In this document: in pieces, positions 21,145-32,849 of the stretch
How the letters are laid out: each line of letters opens with the position of its first letter
How positions within the stretch are numbered: the stretch's first letter is position 1
DNA from: Costus lasius
Lineage: Eukaryota; Streptophyta; Magnoliopsida; Zingiberales; Costaceae
Assembly: GCA_027563935.2 (NCBI GenBank)
Contig: CM050448.1
Coordinates: forward strand, 63,229,843 to 63,293,842
DNA length: 64,000 bases
Direction of reading: 5' to 3'
Position numbers and translations under genes: made by a program
Notes under the pieces: model-generated
Told to the model about the DNA's origin: nothing
Databases searched by the model: none
Seen by the model: the letters and a program-made list of their open reading frames with translations, nothing else

Positions 21145-22104
21145 GAGGATTCGTCATGCACCTGAGAGGTATGGGTCGCTGCCGACCCAACATGACAGAA
21201 TCTTCATCATCAAAGATGAGCCATGCACCTACGATGATGCAGTCTCTTGACCGGACTCCGAGAGATGGCTTGAGGACATGCAATCCGAGATGGATTCCAT
21301 GTCGGCTAACTAACTCTGGGATTTGGCTGAGCTACCTGATAGGGTAAAACCCATAGGGTAAAAATGGATCTTCAAAAGGAAGACTGACATGGATGGCAAC
21401 ATAGTTACCTACAAAGGTAGACTAGTGACTAAAGGATTCAGATAGGTACATGGGGTGAACTATGATGAAACCTTTTCGCTAGTTGCCATGATCAAATCCA
21501 TTTGGATTTTGCTTGCTATAGCTGCATATCATGATTATGAGATATGGTAGATGGATGTTAAGACAGCATTCCTTAACGGAAAGTTGATAGAGGATGTGTA
21601 TATGACACAACATGATGGATTCATCCAACCTGCAGATACAAGTAAGGTCTGCGAGTTAAAGAAATCCATTTATGGATTAAAGCAAGCATCTCGAAGTTGG
21701 AATCTTCGGTTTGATGAAGATGTGAGAGATTATGGCTTTATCAAAAGTGAAAATGACACATGTGTATACAGAAAATTCAGTGGGAGCTTGGTGACTTTTC
21801 TGGTCTTGTATGTCGATGACATACTGCTCATTGGAAACGACATTGCCAATCTTCAGTCTGTGCAGACATAGTTGGGGAAATGTTTCAAAATGAAAGACTT
21901 AGGGTAGGCCGCCTATATACTAGGCGTGAAGATCTACCGGGATAGATCCAAGAGGCTCCTCACCCTTAGTTAGAGTACTTACATTTATAAGGTCTTGGAA
22001 AGGTTCTATATGGAGCAATCCAAAAGAGCATACCTACAAATAAGACATGACCTTACTCTCTCAAAGAGCCAATGTCCCACCACATAGGCTGAGACGGATG
22101 AAAT
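21145..22104 (+). pseudogene. CopB-3 Pol (RT part), left of a solo LTR
   Basis: Plus-strand copia RT beginning mid-protein at the RIRR..PERYGSL segment, without gag, protease or integrase. The YVDD centre is intact within the open stretch 21551-21871. Stops interrupt it at several Gln and Trp positions (for example near 21310, 21360, 21445, 21550, 21870 and 21905). The frame is split at 22104 by a CopA solo LTR and resumes at 23799. Confidence 0.88.
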
Positions 22105-23793
22105 TGTAAGTACCCCTTTCATGAGGGGGGCGAAACCCTAAAGCATGCGCATTCAAGAAATTTTCTAGGGCTTCATAAGATCGCATGTGGTATAACCATA
22201 TGATCAACTTAAGTTTTACTAAGATCAAGATGTGATCTTACCATAGCCATCGCTTGGATGGTGCCTTGGAAGCAAGAGGGCGAAAGGGGCTCTCCTCCAA
22301 AGGTGGCGCACACAAGAGGATGATGGCTACTCCTTGTGTTCCTTGTGCTAGCAAGGCTTCAAGGGTCCTTGTCGAATGGAAGGGAAGAGATCTACTCTTT
22401 GCTTGGCCGAATCCTCTCTTGTCATCAACCTTCACAACGCAAGCCATGAGTCGTCAAGAGCAAAGGGGCGAGAGATGAGAATCGAGAAGCATTGCCTTCG
22501 AACGTGGAGACGTTCCCATTTTGGAAAACCGAAATTCAAAAAATAGCAACCACTTGATTTCATGCGTTATGCGTTCACTTGAAGTGAACCAAACGCATAT
22601 CCCTTCTCCCATATGAACCATGCGCTCACACATGAGCTGGTTCAATGTATTTGGTTCAATGACCAAACCAAATCAGCCCAAGCTTTTAGTCCAGATCGAA
22701 TTAAACCCTAAGGTTCCAGATCTGACCATTCATCTCCTGATGCTTCTGATCTCACCGATCTAGCATCAACACTCTCGATCGAAGCTTACCGATCTCAAGC
22801 CCTAATCAATCAAACATGATCAGACCAGATCTCACTTATAATCAGAGTTTAAATCCCTTTAAACTGAACTAAACAATTCAGTCCACACGATCTGACTTAA
22901 GTAAGCCATATCATCAAATTGTGCGACCCTGAGGGTTTCCTTTAAATGTCGGTAACGATAACTTGCGTTATCACGATCAGTGAGGGGTATCTAGCAACAC
23001 ATCACTGTCTCCCGATATAGAGGAAAGAGTCTTCCAAGACTACACCCAAACCACAGCACAAGTGTGAATCAACTCACTAGGCATACATATTTCCTTTGCC
23101 ACTGGATGTTCTTATTGGACAAGCGTGTCAAGCTTGTAGCTCCAATATGATGAGCATGATTAGATCAGATGAACATAGTCACCTGGGTATGGCCATACAC
23201 TTTCTCAATCATCTCATTTAAGGGGGGGGGCCCATTAGAACATCACACTCCAATTAAGGAGACGGCAATCCTATATCTATCACTAGTGCCCTAACCTGAC
23301 TCATGATCATTATCCAAGATAGTCTATAACCATTATGTTTCAAATGATATTGAACTACCTCAAAACAATGACAATCATCATTTAGAAACACAAGTGATCT
23401 TAAGTCAGAGGACATGTGCCACTTGAAGCAAAACAAGGATTATTCACATTGTGACAAGCAATTGAATATCCTAGTAGGGTCTGTCCAGTACATCCAATGT
23501 ACCCATGAGTCTACATCTTATTCCATGCTTGAAGCATCCTATAAGATTAGAACACATATTAGTCTCAATCATATCAAGGCTGTCTCATGTTCACCAAGAT
23601 ATCTCGACTAAGGACTTTATAGCATGTCAGCCTAGCTGAACAGCATTGAGACATTATTCAGAAGTACAATTATTGCAGCAGACAATGTAACAACCTGAAT
23701 AACAACCATTGCCTTTATAAACATAAGAGTTTATACATGATACTGATACAATCCCAAGGCCTCAAACATTAGCCTTAAGGGCATACCCCAACA
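22105..23793 (-). mobile_element. CopA solo LTR inside CopB-3 pol
   Basis: A 1689-bp CopA LTR in reverse (ends TGTAAGT... and ...CCCCAACA) flanked by a perfect GAAAT duplication at 22100-22104 and 23794-23798. No internal sequence remains, as expected after LTR-LTR recombination. It divides the CopB-3 RT-RNase H frame. Confidence 0.95.
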
Positions 23794-23798
23794 GAAAT

Positions 23799-24486
23799 GA
23801 GTCGAGTTCCCTATGCTTCGGCAGTCGGATCGATCATGTATGCAATGTTGTATACTAGACCAGATGTGGCTTATGCTGTGAGCATAACCAGCAAATACCA
23901 ATCCAATCTAGGTCTGCAGCACTGGGTGTCTGTAAAGAACATCCTTAAGTATCTAAGAAGAACTAAGGATCTGTACTTGGTCTACGAGGGATATGAAGAA
24001 CTCAGTGTTCAGGGCTACACTAATGCAGCATTCCAGTCTGACCCTGATGACTTTAGATCGTAGGGCGGCAATGTGTTCAAATTGAATGGAGGCGCTGTTT
24101 GCTGAAAGAGCTTCAAGCAGTCCACCATAGCTGATTCTACAACAGAGCCCGAGTATGTTGCTGCTTATGACGCAGCCAAAGAAGCTATTTGGATAAGGAA
24201 GTTCATATCTGATCTTCAGGTGGTTCTAACTACTGTGGATCCCATTGTGCTCTATTGTGACAACAATGGAGCCATTGCATAGGCAAAGGAACCACGGTCT
24301 CATCAAAGGTCCAAAGACATACTCAGGAGATTTCACCTAATCAGAGAGATCATTGATCGGGGTGATGTCAAGATTAGCAGAGTTGATATAGAGAACAATC
24401 TAGCAGATCCACTGACCAAAGCTTTGGCACAGCAGAAGCATGATGGTCATGCCAGGGATATGGGCTTGAGAATCCTCGACCACTAG
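23799..24486 (+). pseudogene. CopB-3 Pol (RNase H part), right of the solo LTR
   Basis: Continues the CopB-3 frame: end of RT, then RNase H with the YTNAAFQSD segment (the usual TDA aspartate is Asn here), TTEPEYVA and YCDNNGAIA, ending at the natural stop at 24484-24486. In-frame stops near 24061, 24105 and 24280 make it non-functional. A purine-rich tract (24491-24506) leads into the LTR. Confidence 0.88.
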
Positions 24487-24506
24487 GTCTAAGTGCAAGT
24501 GGGAGA

Positions 24507-26447
24507 TTTTGGTGTATATGCCCTGAGACCTATATTTGGTCAACCTATGTACTACTTGACTTTGATACTTATATTTCATTCTAGCATTGTCGTTATCGTT
24601 GTTTGTCTATATCTATGATTATGTACTTACATGATAATGTCCCTATAGACTAATTGGATCTGTGCTCAAATGATTGGGATAGCTCTGGAACTTGTGAGAC
24701 TGGTATATGGGCTGGTTAGGCACGAGGTGCTAACGCAGACATATGGGTGTATCAGTGGAGATATGCTGGATTGACCCGCTGTGAGGTAATGACTTGGTGT
24801 CATGAATTATCCTCACAAGTGATAGGAGAAGCATTGATCCTTAGACTTGAGGTCATTGACTCTTCTATATAGTTAGGGACATGCTTTGATGCAGCCTAAC
24901 ACCTCACCATAGTTGGGAGGTCATAAAGGCTATAATTGAGTATGTCGCAACCCATATATGAAGATCAATGTACAGACAAAGGATTTGCCCCTTCCTAAGG
25001 GAACCATGATATCCATGGAGCTCCGCTATGGTTCTATGACTGAAAGTGTATGGCCATACCCAGGTGAAAACTGGATTTAGTCATGACCATGTGATTGGGT
25101 GAAAACATGTGATGACACATTTGTCCAATCGGATATCAATTCGGTAAAGGTACTGTAATGTATCTGTACCTAGTCGCGATGATGGGGATGTCTATATCCA
25201 TTCCAATGACTTGGGTAGCAGTGATGCACTACTAGGTGCCACTCACTGCTTGTGGTGACCTTAGGTCAGCACTGCCAACGTCAAAGGAACCTACAGGGTC
25301 GCACACCATGATACTCGAGTTCTCGTATTGATCGGGAAGCCTTATGATCGAGTTATTAGATAACTCGGATCTATTTTGGAGATTTCATCAGCGCCAATGG
25401 GTCTGATTTGATGGAAGAATGTCATTGGAGCCAAACTTTATTTTTGGCAAGTTGACCCGTATTTGACCAAGATTGGTCACATTCAGATTAGGGTTGCATT
25501 GGATTGGATCCAATGGCTTAATCATCCTATGCAATGAAGTTTGGGCTTGCTGATTACCCAATGAGGCCCAATAACATATTGTCATGAAGAAGTAATGGGC
25601 TAAAGGGAACAATGCAGAGAAGTCTCACCCCATTGGCGCCTAGGGGCATAATGGGGTGAGGGAGGCGCCTTTTGCTTCATTTCGAAGCTTTATGCACCTA
25701 GCCCTTGTGCCTTTGATGGTATGCTTGCCTCTAAGGCAAGACTTGGGGCTGATATGGCTTGAGAGCTTCTAAGGAAACTCTTGGGGCGCATATGGCTAAG
25801 TGGGAGAGGTTTATGGTAAAGTCATGGAGACTTTCCTAACCTCAAACCCTAATTGTCAACCCCTTATCTTAGCCGCACACTTGTCATGATCTAAGCCCAT
25901 GCCAAACCGCCTCTTGCTCTTATAAAAGAGACCCCTTGTCGCCCCCTTTTTAGGTACAAATTCTTGAAGGCGTGAGCAAGGGCAAGGGCGCAAGAGCATC
26001 AAGGGTGGCACATCCCTCTTCCATCAAGCAGCAAGTTTCGTCTTTGCTTCCTCCTCTTGGCGCAACAAGTTGGAAGGCTTGGCGGCATCTTCTTCATCTC
26101 CTCTCCTTCTTTTCTTGGCGCATCTTCCCTTGAAGGTGGTGCAAGCTTTGAAGAAGGTGACCTAAGGCTTGGATCTTCTTTCCGAGGCTAGCACCAAGCA
26201 TTGAAGAAGAGAGCTCGAGGCATCTGTGTGTGTGAGACTGCAGAGGGCGAACGCTTGGGTGCCTACTTCAACATCAACTCCACGCTTGCTCTAGGTACTT
26301 ACTATCACATTGTGTCAACTCAATCGCATGACGATCTTCACTGGGTTTTTGGCACTGGCCTGTTTCAGGGATATTCTTCCGCTGTGCAATGTATTCTGTA
26401 ATGTCTATCTCTGAAAAATTGTAAAATATCCCTGGGGTTTCCCAACA
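24507..26447 (+). repeat. CopB-3 3' LTR
   Basis: About 1.94 kb, the only full-length CopB LTR in the window. The start reads TTTTGGTGTATATG, so the terminal TG is mutated. The end is ...GGGGTTTCCCAACA. A TATA box (TATAAAAGAG) lies at about 25921. The right boundary is clean against Athila-type LTR sequence. With no 5' LTR on this copy, no target-site duplication can be checked. Confidence 0.88.
25921..25930 (+). promoter_or_regulatory. CopB LTR TATA box
   Basis: TATAAAAGAG preceded by CTCT, followed by C-rich sequence, in the second half of the LTR where a U3/R boundary is expected. It is the best TATA match in this LTR family. Confidence 0.6.
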
Positions 26448-28021
26448 CATTCACCTTAATTTTAATGATTATATCTAAATAAGAGGTCGTTAGTCTAATT
26501 TTATTACGATAAAGATATAATTTACTTAATAAAGAAATTATCTAGCTTTCGCGCAGATAATTTACAAGGAACCAATCCTCACTTTCTCATAGTATCTATT
26601 CAATGTTAAAAACAAGTAAATCATTGACAAGGAACTCAAGGATCACTTTCATGCATCCGAATTCTAAGTCAATCATCTCAAGTGAAAACTACATATTTTC
26701 ATATTATAGTTTCACAGGTTCTACTTAAGGTTCTCCAACGATCCGATACTTGATTTCTCACAGTATCATCATGTTTATTTCAATAACTCAATCCTAGATT
26801 CAGATTATCAACATGGCAATATACTTCTAAAATCAATAAATAAGAACAAACCTAATTTCTTATGATGAGTTCCTAACATTCAATTTTAGGGTTCCAAGTT
26901 TTCACAAATAACTTTTTAGTCCATATCACAAAAACTCTAAATCATGCTAGTAAAATAAATCTAAGAAGAATTAAAGGCAATCGTCACATAAGTAGAATTA
27001 TCATATTAAAATTATCTTGATGAAATAAAAGTCATCAAGTAATAAGAAATTAAGAGGATTATACCCCATGTCCCATGAAGTGTTTAAGCTAGCATAGTTG
27101 AAGAATTAAAATAAACCATTGTTTCAAAGGATTAGAAATCAAAAGGAAAGAGGAAATCAAAAACAGCATGGCTGTAATGAAAATTATAGCCGTAATTTTA
27201 CTTTAGAAGGCGCGATGAATAGTGCTGGTGATGCTTCCTTTGTTGATATCTCCTCCGATCGATCCCCTTTTACTCTGAAACTTCTGAAGTATGTTCTCTT
27301 CCTCTAGGCGCAGCTTCCCCTCAAATTTCTCGACCGGATATGCACTGTACACTTCCCAGCGGTGAAACCTAGGGCGATGGCTCAAATCTCGATTTCTCTC
27401 TCGAACGTTGATGAAAATTGGGGTTTTTCGTGTGTCTGTCCTCTCCTCGATCTCCTCCGTATTTCCCTTTTTATAGATCTCAAATTGATGGTCTAGATCG
27501 TCCAAAATCATCAGCGCAAGAATCGGGCTTCCAAAATATCTGTGAAATTCGGTTATCCAGGTTAGAATTACGGCCATGTTTTTGATAACGGCAGTGCCGT
27601 AAACTCATCAAACCTCTCGGTTGAAAAATCAATCAAAATTACGGCCCATAATATGGATTACAGCAGTGCTGTAATATCTGCAAAACTTTCTATTCAAAAT
27701 TCACCCCAAATTACGGCAGTGCTCCGAAATTACGGTAGTGCCGTGGTTTGTTCTGTAGGTTTAGTGATACCACGGTACCGTAATATTAATTATAGCCCTG
27801 CCATAATTTGGTTTGAGGCTTCAATTCTTCATGAAAATTGAAATGTAATATTTGATAACGCCTTAAAATGGTGTCTTTTTAACTGAAAATCATCAAAAAC
27901 CATAAAAGGTGTAGATTCTACAATATTTGATAAATAAGGCATAAAAATAAGCAAAAGAGCATGAATATGACAAAAAAATACCTATCAAATGGCACAAAAT
28001 ATACTATAAATTTTCGTGTCA
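26448..28021 (-). repeat. GypA-2 3' LTR (Athila-type), probably cut at its far end
   Basis: Minus-strand LTR after the word GGACAAGCAAAGTTTGAGC near 28030-28060, which precedes the 3' LTR in Athila/Tat elements. The LTR probably starts at TGACACG (28021) or TGATAGG (27987). A TATA box lies near 27469-27477. It carries several copies of a palindromic TACGG..CCGTA word at 27594-27800. The left side is bounded by the CopB-3 LTR. Confidence 0.7.
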
Positions 28022-28514
28022 TGAAACACATAAGGCTCAAACTTTGCTTGTCCTCAAGCAAAATCAAAAACTGATCCAAGGAATAAATTTCTAAAATACA
28101 ATCACCAATGAAAAATTCTCACCAATCATTTCATAAAATTCTAAATAAACATATCATCCTTCGAATTCAATTCTCAAGATCTGGAACTTAATCAAATAAA
28201 ATTTCACAACTTGTACAATAAGTAGAATTTCAATCTTGAGATTTCACCCAGTTTTAGTTCAAACTTATCATACTTTTGTTTACAGGAATAGGATTTCCAA
28301 GATCTTTTTCCACTCAGAAAAATTTTTTAGTTCCTCCCTTTTATGTATCATTCACATTCTCTAATTTGATTACCACCTTTTTTTTCTGGTGACGAAGTTA
28401 GAGTACATTGATCACATAATCAATGTAATAGAACTCATATCCAAAAATAGCGGAGTTAATGTGAAACGATTTCTCTCATGGTATGTACCTACATAGATAC
28501 ATGCTTTTTTCTTT

Positions 28515-28665
28515 TGACTTCAACTCTTAACTTCGATATCACCGCAAATCAACACGGTGCCAAGACGAGGAGTCATTTTTTGATTTTTTTTTCCTCTCAT
28601 TTTGACTTCAACCCATGTCTTTGGTACCACTGCCAATTTTGCGCAGTGCCAAGTAAGGGAGTCAT
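28515..28665 (-). repeat. two 89-bp hairpin units in GypA-2
   Basis: In sense order each unit opens with ATGACTCC (28665 and 28576) and closes with GTTGAAGTC (28604 and 28515), exactly 89 bp apart. Unit 1 folds as TTGG, CACTGC, a nine-base loop, GCAGTG, bulge GTA, CCAA (28652-28621). Unit 2 has a CACCG/CGGTG stem instead. GypA-3 has one unit at 36707-36765 with the same stem as unit 1. Confidence 0.7.
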
Positions 28666-29394
28666 CACTCTCTTTATTTGGATCATGGAATCTTTCTTCC
28701 CAACAAATAGTAGATAGGATGAACATCAACTAAATTAATCAATCAATATCAATTCAAAAATCATACTCATATACTAATTTTATTTAAAGAAGTAGCTTCA
28801 CTTTTTAAACTAAATTCATCAAATAAGATGTTCACCCAAAAATTTATTCATCAATCAATGAAAAATTCCAAAAGGCTGATATATATTAGAGAAATAAACT
28901 CAATTCGAAAGGTCTAATCCAAATCACTGGTATAAACAAAATTATCATCAAGAAAATCATGCTATCAACCGAATTTTCAGAAATAGACCACACTATAACA
29001 TTACAGCATAAAACGATATCAAGAGAAAATTTTGCATATATCTATTCAGAAATAAACTAATACAACTCATTATGCATCAGTTTGCACCCACAAGGTGCTC
29101 AATATCAACATAATCTCAATCATTATACAACCCAATCGAATCTAACATCAATATCAGAATATCATACAACCAAATCAAATGATGAAACTGTCAAGTAAAA
29201 ACAAGGTAGATAGCATCGGTGGACACAAGAAGTCTGAAGGAGTCATCCTTCCCCATAAACATATGAAACATCAATAAGATATGCAAGATGAAATGTAAAT
29301 TAGTAGGAAAAAGGAATACTAACAAAGCTCTACTCGTCTACGTCAGATCCAATCTCCTCCGTGTCCTCGGGTCTGAACTATTTTTTTTAACGAA

Positions 29395-29745
29395 AAACTA
29401 CGGTACTGTAAAAATGGTTACGGTACTACCATAATTTTCATAAAAATTTGAAACTCTCGGACCGAAAATCACTCAAAAATACGGCAGATAAAAAGACTTA
29501 CGGTACTACTATAATATGAGCCAAATCTCAGAAACTTTCGGGTTGAAAATTAATAGAAAATACGGCCCACGAAAAGCATTATGGTAGTGCCGTAAAATCA
29601 ATAAAACTTTATGTACAAAAATTACCCTAAATTACGACACATAAAATCCCTTACGGTACTGCCGTAAAACTCTCAAAAGATTTTGGTTGAAAACGGACTG
29701 ATATTACGGCCCATAATTTGCATTACAATATTGCCGTATTTTTGT
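29395..29745 (-). repeat. tandem array of palindromic TACGG/CCGTA units
   Basis: Degenerate repeats of about 72-79 bp (starts near 29479, 29558, 29630 and 29703), each with a palindrome-like word such as TTACGGTACTGCCGTAA and a trailing TTTCGGTTGAAAA-like phrase. Related units occur within the GypA-2 LTR at 27594-27800 and one palindrome in the GypA-3 LTR at 37512-37526. Confidence 0.75.
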
Positions 29746-29876
29746 ACCCAACTCTATTTTACCTGCAAAAAGAGAAGAAAAATTAACTCTAAAAATAAAC
29801 TAAAATAAAAGAAACTAAGCTAAGTAAGAGTGCTTGGGTTGCCTCCCAAGAAGCGCTAATTGAAAGGTCTTTAGCT

Positions 29877-31080
29877 TCACCGTTCTACACTCAGATTTGA
29901 TCGTGGTTCATCAAGATGAAAATTTTCCTTTTCTTCAATCTGTTCTTCTTGATAATAATGCTTCAATCTCTGACCGTTAACTATAAACTCTTCTATTTCA
30001 TTACTCCAGATGTCCACAGCTCCAAAGGGGTATGTTTTCTTCACCTGAAAAGGTCCAGACCATCGAGACTTAAGTTTACTTGGAAAAAGTCTAAATCCAT
30101 AATTGAATAAAAGAACAAAGTCGCCTGGTTGGAATTACCTTCTGAAAATATGTCGATCATGCCATCTTTTAATCCTCTCCTTATAAATTCTCGCATTTTC
30201 ATAAGCAGAGAGTCTAATCTCATCTACCTCGTTCAATTGTAACCTTTGTTTTTCACCCACATTCTTTAAGTCAAAGTTTAGTGCTTCAATTGCCCAGAAC
30301 ACCCTATGCTTGAGCTCTACAGGTAGATGATAAGATTTTCCATAAACCAATTGAAAAGGAGACATACCAATTGGTGTTTTAAAAGCAGTCCAGTAAGCCC
30401 ATAGTGCATCATCAAGTTTGGATACCTAATCTTTTCTCGTGTGTGACACTGTCTTTTCCAAAATTCCCATTATTTCTCTATTTGATATCTCAACTTGTCC
30501 ACTTGTTTGGGGGTGATAAGGTGTTGCAACTCTATGATTTACCCCATACTTTCGAAGCAAGGCTAAGAACATATGTTCTATGAAATGTGAACCTCCATCA
30601 CTAATCACTACTCGTGGTGTCCCAAATCGTGGAAAGATAATCTTTTTGAACAGTTTAACAACAACTCTAGAATCGTTGGTAGGAGAAGCAATAGCTTCAA
30701 CCCATTTTGAAACTTAATCAACTGCCACGAGTATGTATTTGTTACCTCCAGAAGATGGAAAAGGTCCCATGAAATCAATCCCCTAAACATCAAATATCTC
30801 AACCTCAAGAATAGTGCACAATGGCATCTCATGTTTCTTGTTAAAATTGAAGGCCAATAAAATCCTGATTGCAACACTTTGAAAGCAGTTTTCTCAGTGC
30901 TAGCATGCCCACCATAAGAGGATCCATGACACTGAAACAACATATCTGTGATTTCCTTTTCAGGTATACATCTTCTAATAATGCCATCTGCACATCGTCT
31001 AAAAATATAAGGCTCATCCCAAAAATAGTGTTTTACTTCAGCCAATAATCTCTTCTTTCTTTGATAACCTGCCCACTTTG
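29877..31080 (-). pseudogene. GypA-2 Pol, integrase part (Athila-type Ty3/gypsy)
   Basis: The minus-strand end of a gypsy pol. It begins in the segment before the integrase zinc finger (LLAEVKHYFWDEPYIFRRC...IIRRCIPEKE) and continues with GGHAS..KTA.KVLQSGFYWPS. It then runs through the catalytic region with ISDGGSHF and [16 protein letters not shown], and into the C-terminal part ([17 protein letters not shown], then GQRLKHYYQEE). It ends at a TGA at 29877-29879. Several frameshifts and stops break it, and protease, RT and RNase H are absent. The right side is cut near 31080 by a CopA LTR fragment. The C-terminal residues match the Athila branch. Confidence 0.88.
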
Positions 31081-31167
31081 AAAGCAAACTTAATTGAACC
31101 ATGCGTTCACATATGTGAACCGGTTCAATTGAAGTTGGTCCAATTTCAATTGGTCCAAAGACCAAAT
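31081..31167 (-). repeat. CopA LTR remnant, left piece
   Basis: Contains the CopA LTR phrase around CATGCGTTCACATATGTG in reverse. The left edge (approximate) is a truncation against GypA-2 integrase. The LTR continues at 32850 after a nested solo LTR. Confidence 0.75.
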
Positions 31168-32844
31168 TGTTGGGGTATGCCCTTAAGCCTAATGTTTGAG
31201 GCCTTGGGATTGTAACAGTATCATGTAATAAACTCTTGTGTTTATAAAGGCATGGTTATTATTCAGTTTGTTACCTTGTCTGCTGCAATAAGTATACTTC
31301 TGAATAATGTCTCAAAGCTATTCAGCTGGGCTGACATGCTATTATGTCCTTAGTCGATGTGTCTTGGTGAACATGAGACAGCCTTGATATGGTTAAGACT
31401 AATGTGTGTTCTAATCTTATAGGATGCTTCGAGCATGGAATAAGATGTAGACTCATGGGTACATTGGATGTACTGGACAGACCCTACTAGGATATTCAGT
31501 TGCTTGTCACAATGTGAATAATCCTTGAGTGCAACAAGTGGCACATTTCCTCTGACTTGAGATCACTTGTGTTTTCTAAATGATGATTGTCATTGTTTTG
31601 AGGTAGTTCAATATCATTTGAGAAATAATGATTATAGACTATCTTGGATAATGAGCTTGAGTCATGTTAGGGCACTAGTGATAGACATAGGATTGCCGTC
31701 TCCTTGTTTAAGGAGTGTGATGTTCTAAAGGGGCCCCCTGGATGAGATGATTGAGAAAGTGTATGGCCATACCCAGGTGACAGTGTTCATCTGATCTAAT
31801 CTTGCTCATCATATTGGAGCTACAAGCTTGACACGCTTGTCCAATAAGAACATCCAGTGGCAAAGGAAGTATGCATGCCTAGTGAGTTGATTCACACTTG
31901 TGCTGTTTTTGGGTGTAGTCTTGGAAGACTCTTTTCTTTATATCGGGAGACAGTGATGTGTTGCTAGATACCCCTCACTGATCGTGATGACGTGAGTTAT
32001 CGTTACCGACATTTAAAGGAAACCCTCAGGGTCGCACAATTTGATGATATGGCTTACTTGAGTCAGATCGTGTGGACTGAATTGTTCAGGTTCAGTTTAA
32101 AGGGATTTAATCTCTGATTGTAAGTGAGATCTGGTCTGATCATGTTTGATTGATTAGGGCTTAAGATCGGTAAGCTTCGATTGAGAGAATGGATGCTGGA
32201 TCGGTGAGATCAGGAGCATCAGGAGATGAACGGTCAGATCAAATACCTTAGGGTTTTAATGTGATCTGGACTTATGGCTTGGTTTATTTGGTTATTGAAC
32301 CAAATTCAAGTGAACCGGCTCATGAATGAGCGCATGGTTCAAGGGTGAAGTGGAGTTTGCAATTGGGGTAAACCCAAGATCGCATGTGGAGAAGTTATAT
32401 GCTATTTTTGGATAGCACTTCTCAACGTGACCACGTTTTCACGTCCTCCCTCTTCACGCCTTCACGCTTTGTCGCCAACTTGTCTTTGGCTCTTGGGGCA
32501 TTCTCGCGTGGAGGAGAGGAAGAGACGATAGGGAAAAATCGCCAAGCCAAGAAGTTCTTCTTCCCTTTCACTCGACCAAGACATCTTTGGACCTTGCTAG
32601 CACAAGGATCGCAAGGAGGAGTAGGCGACATCAATTGTGTGCGTCACCTCTGGAGAAGATCCAGATCGATCTTTGCTTCCAAGGCGCCATCTAGAAATGG
32701 CTATGGTATGATCCTTCTCTATATGCAATCGGGTTCCTTTTGTTAATCATATAGCATGCAAGATCTAGAAACCCCCTTTCCGCTGCTTGCATCTTCCATA
32801 TGCGCCAATGCTTTAGGGTTTCACCCCCTTGTGGGGACCTTTCA
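31168..32844 (+). mobile_element. CopA solo LTR nested in another CopA LTR
   Basis: A 1677-bp plus-strand CopA LTR (TGTTGGGG...CTTTCA) flanked by a perfect CAAAT duplication at 31163-31167 and 32845-32849. The flanks are CopA LTR in the opposite orientation, so the family inserted into its own LTR and then lost its interior by recombination. Confidence 0.95.
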
Positions 32845-32849
32845 CAAAT

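Larger units (their letters stand above)
28022..29876 (-). other. GypA-2 3' non-coding region
   Basis: This lies between the pol stop and the 3' LTR. In sense order it holds the word TTGGGAGGCAACCC, a splice-acceptor-like tract ending at 29763, a tandem palindrome array, and about ten codons resembling the end of the GypA-3 accessory ORF (ending EEIGSDVDE near 29340). Two 89-bp hairpin units (28515-28665) and a 9-bp stem-loop (28404-28427) follow. The accessory ORF itself is missing. Confidence 0.6.

Noticed and set aside
26201..26401. ORF in the CopB-3 LTR
   Set aside because: It lies in the R-U5 part of an LTR, has no family match, and is broken in the other CopB LTR.
29395..29745. CRISPR-like regularly spaced repeats
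   Set aside because: The units are degenerate, the spacers are also repetitive, the context is a plant gypsy element, and there are no cas genes.
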